In this document: one piece after another, positions 13,098-17,848 of the stretch | Layout: each line of letters begins with the position of its first letter | Position numbering within the stretch: position 1 is the stretch's first letter | From: Promethearchaeota archaeon | Lineage (GTDB): Archaea; Asgardarchaeota; Lokiarchaeia; Sigynarchaeales; SOKP01 | Assembly: GCA_030605085.1 (NCBI GenBank) | Contig: JAUWBH010000124.1 | Location: forward strand, 1-17,848 | DNA length: 17,848 nucleotides | Reading direction: 5' to 3' | Position numbers and translations under genes: made by a program | Notes under the pieces: model-generated | The model's database searches: none | The model's input: the letters and a program-made list of their open reading frames with translations, nothing else | Told to the model about the DNA's origin: nothing

Positions 13098-14210
13098 TTA
13101 TTTTTCAATAATTGTTTCTTTTATTGCCGTGCCAAAATGAGTTGCTCCTGGTCCAATGTGAACTAATACTTCATCCCCTTTCTTTATATCAACTACAGAT
13201 TTAGCTTTACCATCTGGATCCACTAACCGAATTGTTTCAGCATTTTGACATATACAACTTATTGGAATTTTTTTATCACCTATAAGTGCCTCTAATTCAA
13301 ATCTCAACATTGGTCTAGTTTCAATTTTAACCCTCCCTACGGAAACGATTCGAGCTTCTCCTTTATAATTCACTGCTAAGATTTTCTTTCCACCTTTTAA
13401 TTCGCTAAGGTAACTTGTACGATAAATTTTTTCAGGATCATCATTAGGAACTAATACATACGCAGACACATCTCCTGAATTCACTCTGAAAGGTCTCGAT
13501 GCCACAAACTGCGTTTCAAATGTCTCAGAATGAACCAAACAGAATCCAGCTGCAGTAGAACCTACCAAAACTCCCTCTCCTATATGGAAAAGACTTGTTG
13601 TATCGACACAAACTCGTTCAGCTTCAGGAATATTCTCAATTTTAATTACTTTGGCCTTCGTTAATTCTATTGTAAATGTTTCATATAAAAGATTTTTAAG
13701 TTCAACTAAATCGTTTACTTCTTTAGGCTTCATCATGATTCCATCGACTCCAATCTCAAGAGTTTTTAACATCAACTCAGCTTCCTTCACATCGCTGACT
13801 TCAGCTATAAGATCTGTCTCGTTAGAATGCATTTCAGCTATTAAATTTTCATAAGGGATTATTTTCCAATCTTTTGCAGCAACGATAACGAAATCTACCT
13901 TGTTCGTTTTTGATATTTCTACTATCTCTAATTCGTCTTCTTTTGACTTTAATTCTTTGTAATATCCTACATTTTCGATTGTATTAGATTCATCTAATTT
14001 TTCGCGTAATTTTTGAACCTCGTCATATACAGTAAATTTAGGTTTTAATCCTAAATCCTTTGAATATAAATTAACCCGTTCAATATTTTCAAATTCTTGA
14101 TATGTGTCCTTAGATACTAAAAAATTAAGAATATCCTTATTAAAGGCTTCTTGTATTAGTTCCTTAAAATCACTACTCTTAGACTCGAAATTTAAGATTA
14201 TTTTTTTCAT
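13098..14210 (-). CDS. aroB': 3-dehydroquinate synthase II (archaeal AroB')
   Basis: This is the archaeal NAD-dependent enzyme that makes 3-dehydroquinate from 2-amino-3,7-dideoxy-D-threo-hept-6-ulosonate, replacing bacterial AroB at the head of the shikimate pathway. The 370-residue length is right for the family. Signatures are DWKIIPYENLIA at 114-125 (the strongest family motif), GVDGIMMKP, RPFRVNSGDVSAYV in the C-terminal half, and the ending HIGPGATHFGTAIKETIIEK. A short insertion (PNDDPEKIYRT) lies before YLSELKGG compared with the usual compact form. The aldolase-like partner gene (aroA') is not in the window. The start is ATG; the leader shows GTGAAG as a weak ribosome-binding site. 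The upstream 420-base gap holds a structured element that, if transcribed from the minus strand, would sit about 90 bases before this ATG. Confidence 0.93.
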   Translation of the reverse strand: MKKIILNFESKSSDFKELIQEAFNKDILNFLVSKDTYQEFENIERVNLYSKDLGLKPKFTVYDEVQKLREKLDESNTIENVGYYKELKSKEDELEIVEISKTNKVDFVIVAAKDWKIIPYENLIAEMHSNETDLIAEVSDVKEAELMLKTLEIGVDGIMMKPKEVNDLVELKNLLYETFTIELTKAKVIKIENIPEAERVCVDTTSLFHIGEGVLVGSTAAGFCLVHSETFETQFVASRPFRVNSGDVSAYVLVPNDDPEKIYRTSYLSELKGGKKILAVNYKGEARIVSVGRVKIETRPMLRFELEALIGDKKIPISCICQNAETIRLVDPDGKAKSVVDIKKGDEVLVHIGPGATHFGTAIKETIIEK

Positions 14211-14303
14211 TTTTACACTTCACATAAAATTAGGACTATTAAAACGCTAGGTTATCAATTTTATTAAAAACGTTAAATACTATTAAAAGTTTTTAATAAA
14301 AAA

Positions 14304-14436
14304 CATTCGTGCGAAGTTTGGAATACGTCCCTTATTCGCACGGGTTGAAACCAGCAACCCCTATCGGATAGGTTTCAAATAAAACCATCTCCGACTACTT
14401 TTCTGAGGATGTTTAACGCTCGATTTTTTCACGAAT
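14304..14436 (+). ncRNA. Candidate structured RNA or leader with switching helices
   Basis: The closing pair is ATTCGTG (14305-14311) with CACGAAT (14430-14436). Inside are CGTGCGAA/TTCGCACG (14308-14315 / 14335-14342), GGGTTG/CAACCC (14342-14347 / 14355-14360, 7-base loop) and CCTAT/ATAGG (14360-14364 / 14368-14372). An alternative helix, TTGAAACC/GGTTTCAA (14345-14352 / 14371-14378, 8 bp), excludes the previous two. A CATC...GATG hairpin ends the core. T6 at 14424-14429 favours plus-strand transcription with an end there, giving an RNA of about 125 bases. On the minus strand it would instead be the 5' leader of DHQ synthase. It does not match tRNA, 5S, RNase P, SRP, or C/D or H/ACA guide RNA that I can recognise. 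Strand and function are inferred. Confidence 0.45.
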
Positions 14437-14578
14437 AAATCAATATTATTTTTAATATAAAGTATACATCAAAATTTGGACTATAAAAATACCAAATACT
14501 AAAAATTATTTTATTTTTACAATTACAAAAATAAAATGTATTATAATCAAATTAAATTTTTAAATTAGTAAATTCATA

Positions 14579-14626
14579 TTTAATATAAAAAGCAAGATAT
14601 AATTATAAATCTCAATAAAAGGCGAT
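14579..14626 (+). promoter_or_regulatory. ESCRT-III promoter and ribosome-binding region
   Basis: TTTAATATAAAA (14579-14590) is a good TATA-box match that would start transcription near 14610, about 20 bases before the ATG at 14631. A second A/T box, TATAATTATAAAT (14598-14610), would give a leaderless transcript. AGGCGAT (14620-14626) differs by one base from AGGTGAT, the complement of the archaeal 16S rRNA 3' end, and sits 4 bases before the ATG, which favours the first box. Confidence 0.45.
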
Positions 14627-14630
14627 TAAA

Positions 14631-15299
14631 ATGGGTAAAATGAAGAAAAAGCTTTTTCCTCGCAAAGGCATGAAAGGAAAGGAGAAAGACAAGACAATAA
14701 CTCAAGTAAAAAGATTCACTCGTCAATTAGGACTCAGAGCAAAAAATCATCAAAAAAGAGCAGAAATAGCTCGACAAAACGCGAAAATTGCGTTACAAAG
14801 AGGCGAAAAAGATCGAGCTAAGAATTATTTGATTCAGTATAAAAGCTATCAAATAAAAGTAGATCGATCCAATAATATTAGAGCTAAATTCGATAGACAA
14901 ATAGAGGCTCTAGAAGAAGGGGAATCAATCGCATTATCAGGTAAATTTATGACTCAAATTCGGGACGAGTTAAAAACTATTGCGACAAGAGCGTCCCCCG
15001 AAAAAATTGCCGAAGTTGCGGAAGATACAGACCTTTATGTTTCTGAGATTGAAGAAGCAGGGGATATTTTAGCTGGAGATCCTGAAATAGACCTTGGACT
15101 TGATGTGACGGATATGCTGAACGCGCTCGAAACGGAAATGCTTCTGGATGCTAGTGGGACATTTGTAAACGTTCCAACAGGAGGGGACGTGCCGGAATAC
15201 ATTTCAGACATAGATCTCGACCTTGAAGCTGAAGGAACTGCCAGTAAGGCAAAACTCGAAGAAGAAATCGAGAAATTAAGAAAAGAATTAGAAGAATAA
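14631..15299 (+). CDS. ESCRT-III (Snf7/CHMP-fold) protein
   Basis: This looks like an ESCRT-III subunit, the membrane-remodelling polymer of eukaryotes and Asgard archaea. At 222 residues it has the family's charge polarity: a very basic N-terminal half (KKKLFPRKGMKGKEKDK, then a long helical hairpin about 24-95) and an acidic C-terminal half. Helices alpha3-alpha5 correspond to about 98-172, including SGKFMTQIRDELK (103-115), an EDTDLYVSEIEEAGDILAG stretch (131-149) and DMLNALETEMLLD (161-173). The last segment, AKLEEEIEKLRKEL (207-220), resembles a MIM1-type helix that binds the MIT domain of Vps4 (L-x3-I-x2-L-R; consensus L-x2-R-L-x2-L-K), with Glu212 in place of the usual Arg. No Vps4 or ESCRT-II gene is adjacent. 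The gene is convergent with MetE, 51 bases away. Subunit class (CHMP1-3 or CHMP4-7 type) is not settled by eye. Confidence 0.85.
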   Translation: MGKMKKKLFPRKGMKGKEKDKTITQVKRFTRQLGLRAKNHQKRAEIARQNAKIALQRGEKDRAKNYLIQYKSYQIKVDRSNNIRAKFDRQIEALEEGESIALSGKFMTQIRDELKTIATRASPEKIAEVAEDTDLYVSEIEEAGDILAGDPEIDLGLDVTDMLNALETEMLLDASGTFVNVPTGGDVPEYISDIDLDLEAEGTASKAKLEEEIEKLRKELEE

Positions 15300-15350
15300 G
15301 TATATTTATTTTTAAAAACTTTAAATTTTATCACTATTAAAAAAGGACTT

Positions 15351-16370
15351 TTATTTAAATTCTTTAAGTGCCAAGACTAGATTGTTTACTTTTCTGAGGG
15401 CAATTTCGTAAGCAAATTTTTCATCGAAAGCATCTCTTATTGCACCAAAACCACAATCGGGCTTAATAACTAGATTTTCTTTACCATATAGATCAATTCC
15501 CTTTTTAACGAAATTTTTAATGAAACTAATATCCTCTACATAATCTTTAACTTCGGCTCCTTTTTTTGGTGGAAAATTAGTTTGAACAGTCCCCATTGCG
15601 AGGTATTTGTCCGTACTTTCAAAATGGTTTCTTTGAAATACTTTAAAATTACTTTCACAAGTTCGAAATTCGTGATCCATTATTTTAACATTTGTTTTTA
15701 GCAGAATCTCGCAGAGTTTTGGGCTAATTTTACCACAAACATGGATAGATGGAAATTCTTTTATTCCAGATAAAGCTTCATTAAGGGTGTCGACGATGAA
15801 ATCCTCTGTGTGGAACCATACTCTTCTTCCGATTATTAAACTTAAAATTGGCTCATCCATTGAAATAATATTTATGCCCATGTCATTATACGCTTTCCCT
15901 ATTTGTTTCATAATTTTCGCAAACTTATCGACGATCCAATCTACCATAAGACCTCTTGGTTCGTTAAAAATCATGGGTGTAATCCCTTTAGCAACATCTC
16001 CTTGTAAGATTACTTCGCTAGCTAATGTAAATGGTCCCGTTAAACAAGCTTTTGTACCTTTAATTAATTCGGCAAGATTAGGTCGATCATTTAAAAAATC
16101 AACAATGAATTTGCCGTATTCTAGCGCCACAAGCTTTTCTGGAATTTTAAAATCATCAGTTAAATAAAATTTACCGTCTTTCTCTTTTAAAGGTTCAATG
16201 ATTTCTGATAAAGGTGATAAGAACTGAGGAAGCATGCTCAAAAGTTGGGGATAACATGGGTAGTCCACGCCTATATTTATTTGATCATCAAATGCCCTTG
16301 CCATATTTTCCTCAGTGTTGCTTAATGGCCAACTTCCCACGACAGTAGTGAATAAACCTTCTTTTTCCAT
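15351..16370 (-). CDS. metE: Core-type MetE methionine synthase (MetE C-terminal domain)
   Basis: This is a TIM-barrel methyltransferase equal to the C-terminal catalytic half of cobalamin-independent methionine synthase; at 339 residues it lacks the N-terminal half. The opening TTVVGSWPLS is the family start. Zinc ligands are all present: His210 and Cys212 (HVCG), Glu234 (DHEF) and Cys306 (KPDCGFG). ISMDEPILS at 169-177 is the homocysteine-side motif. Short archaeal MetE proteins are thought to take the methyl group from a methylcobalamin-carrying protein rather than from polyglutamyl methyl-folate, so a link to the Wood-Ljungdahl corrinoid protein is a reasonable inference. The start is ATG without a clear Shine-Dalgarno sequence. 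The 229-base gap to the divergent hydrolase is A+T-rich. No partner gene is adjacent. Family sure; methyl donor inferred. Confidence 0.88.
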   Translation of the reverse strand: MEKEGLFTTVVGSWPLSNTEENMARAFDDQINIGVDYPCYPQLLSMLPQFLSPLSEIIEPLKEKDGKFYLTDDFKIPEKLVALEYGKFIVDFLNDRPNLAELIKGTKACLTGPFTLASEVILQGDVAKGITPMIFNEPRGLMVDWIVDKFAKIMKQIGKAYNDMGINIISMDEPILSLIIGRRVWFHTEDFIVDTLNEALSGIKEFPSIHVCGKISPKLCEILLKTNVKIMDHEFRTCESNFKVFQRNHFESTDKYLAMGTVQTNFPPKKGAEVKDYVEDISFIKNFVKKGIDLYGKENLVIKPDCGFGAIRDAFDEKFAYEIALRKVNNLVLALKEFK

Positions 16371-16587
16371 AAAATAATAAGGATTTTTACGGTTTTAAAG
16401 ATTATTGAATTAGTTATAAAATTAGTATTCAAAATATCACTCAAAATTATGTGTTTTCTCTTTAAGATACTTTTTGTAATTTAGGTCACATGATTATAAT
16501 TAGTCAATAATCATGAAAATTTTAACAAAATAAAATGCTATTTCGATTTAACTACTATTTAATTTGTAAAAAGTCAGATTTTTTTTT

Positions 16588-16592
16588 GAGGT
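16588..16592 (+). promoter_or_regulatory. Strong Shine-Dalgarno sequence of the alpha/beta hydrolase
   Basis: GAGGT lies 7 bases before the ATG at 16600, right after a run of eight or more T. It is one of the clearest ribosome-binding sites in the window; many neighbouring genes have weak ones or none. It fixes the start codon. Confidence 0.7.
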
Positions 16593-16599
16593 AAAAGTT

Positions 16600-17487
16600 A
16601 TGCCTAAAGCAAATGTGAATAACATCCAAATTGAGTACGATACATTTGGTGATCCTTCTTCGAAACCGATTCTTTTGGTTATGGGACTTGGCGCTCAGAT
16701 GATTCTCTGGTTAGAGGAATTTTGTGAACAACTTGTAGACCGTGGTTTTTATGTGATTCGATTCGATAACCGAGATGTTGGTTTATCTACCAAGTTTGAA
16801 GAAGCGGGTATACCAGACTTAATGGCGGCGGTCACAGCGCTTCAAAAGGGAGAAGAGATTAAGGCCTCTTATTCGTTAGAAGATATGGGTGACGATACTG
16901 TTGGTCTTTTGGATGCTTTAAATATTGACAAAGTTCATATATGTGGTGCGTCAATGGGAGGAATGATTGCACAAATTATCGCGTACCGTCATCCAATCCG
17001 TGTTTTAAGCCTTACATCAATCATGAGTACTACTGGAAACCCCGATCTTCCCCAAGCAAAGCCAGAGGTGCTACAAATACTATTTACACCTATACCTGCT
17101 GAGCGTGAGGCGTATATTGATGAAACTGTAAAACGGCGGCGCATTTTATATGGCTCTGGCTTTCCTTTTGATGAAGATTTTGCACGTGAATTATCAGCCA
17201 AAATGTACGATCGCTGTTTTTACCCCCAAGGAATGATGCGTCAACTAATGGCAATTCTTGCGAATGGTAATCGGAAAGCCGCATTGTCATCAGTGAAAGT
17301 ATCTCCGCTTGTGATCCATGGAGGAGATGATCCGTTAGTCCCCGTTGAAGGTGGTAAAGACACCGCTGAAGCAATACCTGGATCAGAATTAATAATCATA
17401 GATGGAATGGGACATAGTCTACCACCTGAAACATGGCCACAAATTATAGATGCAATTGCAGTAAATGCATCAAAAACAGTTAACTAG
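16600..17487 (+). CDS. Alpha/beta-hydrolase fold protein, likely acquired from bacteria
   Basis: This is a 295-residue alpha/beta hydrolase (esterase, lipase or related activity; substrate unknown). The catalytic triad is complete: Ser118 in GASMGG (nucleophile elbow), Asp244 in HGGDDPLVP and His272 in GMGHSLP. The oxyanion-region motif VMGLGAQMILW (27-37) and FDNRDVGLS (55-63) match the family, close to bacterial methylesterase/acyl-hydrolase types. There is no signal peptide, so it is cytoplasmic. Base and codon use differ from the neighbours: all 13 Arg codons are CGN (no AGA or AGG), whereas, for example, the UroD-like gene opens with only AGA, and G+C is visibly higher. Together with its strong Shine-Dalgarno sequence this suggests recent transfer. 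It stands alone between divergent MetE and the convergent coiled-coil gene. A T9 tract at 17512-17520 probably ends the transcript. Confidence 0.88.
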   Translation: MPKANVNNIQIEYDTFGDPSSKPILLVMGLGAQMILWLEEFCEQLVDRGFYVIRFDNRDVGLSTKFEEAGIPDLMAAVTALQKGEEIKASYSLEDMGDDTVGLLDALNIDKVHICGASMGGMIAQIIAYRHPIRVLSLTSIMSTTGNPDLPQAKPEVLQILFTPIPAEREAYIDETVKRRRILYGSGFPFDEDFARELSAKMYDRCFYPQGMMRQLMAILANGNRKAALSSVKVSPLVIHGGDDPLVPVEGGKDTAEAIPGSELIIIDGMGHSLPPETWPQIIDAIAVNASKTVN

Positions 17488-17500
17488 TAAAAAATTAAAT

Positions 17501-17520
17501 TAAAAGTTTTATTTTTTTTT
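17501..17520 (+). terminator. T-rich terminator after the alpha/beta hydrolase
   Basis: Two T tracts (TTTT at 17507-17510 and T9 at 17512-17520) begin about 20 bases past the stop codon, with no strong hairpin. This is the common archaeal U-rich termination pattern. Confidence 0.45.
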
Positions 17521-17541
17521 ATTAAAAAAAAGTGGGAGGAA

Positions 17542-17574
17542 AAAACCGAGAAATTGGAATTAAAGAGAATTTCT
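17542..17574 (-). terminator. Hairpin plus T6 after the coiled-coil gene
   Basis: On the minus strand AGAAATT (17574-17568) pairs with AATTTCT (17555-17549), followed after three bases by TTTTTT and further on by T8. The stem overlaps the TAG stop codon at 17573-17575. The arrangement resembles an intrinsic terminator. Confidence 0.45.
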
Positions 17575-17848
17575 AACTCAAACTTGTTCGACTTCCAAGC
17601 TTTTTTCTAAAAAACTTTTCGTCTTCAATTTTTTGTTTTAAGGATTCAGTTTTTTTATTAATAATGTAAAGTTCTTTTTGTAATTTCGAAAAGAACTTGA
17701 AATAATCAACCTCTGAGATATTACCATCGTCAAATTTGGCGTCAAGCTTTTTTAAAGTTTCTTCAAGACTAAATTTCTCTTTCTTGAGCTCATTCATTTT
17801 TTTTTGGTAATTTTTTTCACTCTCGAAAGAATCTTTAATATCGTCTAT
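17573..17848 (-). CDS. Charged coiled-coil protein, 5' end outside window
   Basis: No family is recognised. The frame stays open from the right edge of the window (17848) to the TAG at 17573, so the gene most likely begins beyond the window; the ATGs at 17795 and 17791 are then internal. The visible 92 residues are almost entirely Lys/Glu-rich helix with heptad-like Leu/Ile/Phe spacing (for example LKKEKFSLEETLKKL and FSKLQKELYIINKKTESL). They are interrupted by a short DDGNISEVDYFKF turn of the kind seen in small helical-hairpin domains. It is probably the C-terminal coiled coil of a larger protein. It converges on the alpha/beta hydrolase. Coding likely; function unknown. Confidence 0.6.
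   Translation of the reverse strand: MDDIKDSFESEKNYQKKMNELKKEKFSLEETLKKLDAKFDDGNISEVDYFKFFSKLQKELYIINKKTESLKQKIEDEKFFRKKLGSRTSLS

Larger units (their letters stand above)
14211..14630. other. 420-base divergent intergenic region between DHQ synthase and ESCRT-III
   Basis: No protein gene is seen. The middle third (14304-14436) is clearly less A+T-rich than its surroundings and is packed with complementary segments; it is listed as a candidate RNA. The remainder is A+T-rich promoter-like DNA for the two divergent genes. CGTTAAA (about 14269-14275) and TTTAACG (14412-14418) form a wider inverted pair around the structured core. Confidence 0.6.

Noticed and set aside
14342..14360. tRNA anticodon-arm-like hairpin (minus-strand loop CTGGTTT, which would read as anticodon GGT)
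   Set aside because: There is no acceptor stem, D-arm or T-arm at proper spacing, and the position after the anticodon is T instead of a purine.
14304..14436. RNase P RNA, SRP RNA, 5S rRNA or C/D and H/ACA guide RNA
   Set aside because: It is too short for RNase P or SRP RNA. No conserved RNase P core, SRP tetraloop region, C box (RTGATGA), properly placed ACA or 5S-like core could be found.
15035..15334. 99-codon Ser-rich open frame on the minus strand
   Set aside because: It is the reverse of the acidic ESCRT-III tail (Glu/Asp codons read backwards give Ser/Phe-rich sequence); not a gene.
15787..16167. 126-codon open frame on the plus strand
   Set aside because: It is antisense to the MetE gene, which has all its zinc ligands; no ribosome-binding site or family signal is present.
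1..17848. CRISPR array
   Set aside because: No set of regularly spaced 24-40 base repeats exists; the repeats seen occur only twice and are 12-15 bases long.

Overview
The window looks like a piece of an Asgard (Lokiarchaeota-like) archaeal chromosome. The DNA is very A+T-rich. It carries archaeal information-processing genes (ribosomal protein eL21 next to the tRNA pseudouridine synthase Pus10), the archaeal type of 3-dehydroquinate synthase, an F420-type luciferase-like oxidoreductase and a core-type MetE. Two genes are typical of Asgard eukaryotic-signature content: a Snf7-fold ESCRT-III protein and a Roadblock/LC7 protein with a long acidic tail. The lineage call is an inference from gene content; no rRNA or tRNA gene was seen.

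Layout. Positions 1-2461 look accessory: a cut-off small zinc-binding protein, a multi-pass membrane protein (+), two small hypothetical genes in tandem (-), and two intergenic stretches full of inverted repeats. Positions 2462-7617 hold five genes on the minus strand, listed here from high to low coordinate as transcribed: a zinc-ribbon/CPBP membrane protein that has lost its protease residues, a P-loop nucleotide kinase-like protein ending in a PCNA-interacting (PIP) box, the Roadblock protein, Pus10 and eL21. Positions 7774-10167 hold two plus-strand genes, a UroD/MtaA-like protein and a luciferase-like flavin/F420 oxidoreductase. After that, single genes alternate strand: GH57/DUF1957 glycosidase (-), amidase (+), DHQ synthase II (-), ESCRT-III (+), core MetE (-), alpha/beta hydrolase (+) and a cut-off coiled-coil gene (-). 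There is little operon structure here.

How the genes relate. eL21 and Pus10 form an old archaeal translation/tRNA pair. UroD-like, luciferase-like and MetE proteins are all compatible with one-carbon or methyl-group chemistry, but only the first two are neighbours. Roadblock and ESCRT-III belong to the Asgard cytoskeleton and membrane toolkit, but neither sits in its usual gene neighbourhood (no small GTPase, no Vps4).

Points most worth a second look: the C-terminal PIP box on the kinase-like protein, together with an altered Walker A motif; a compact structured element at 14304-14436 with two mutually exclusive foldings; the pseudo-protease; a repeated AxDxxLxxLxxW-type helix in the Roadblock tail; and the alpha/beta hydrolase, whose 13 Arg codons are all CGN, suggesting recent acquisition. 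I saw no CRISPR array, insertion sequence, tRNA or rRNA.
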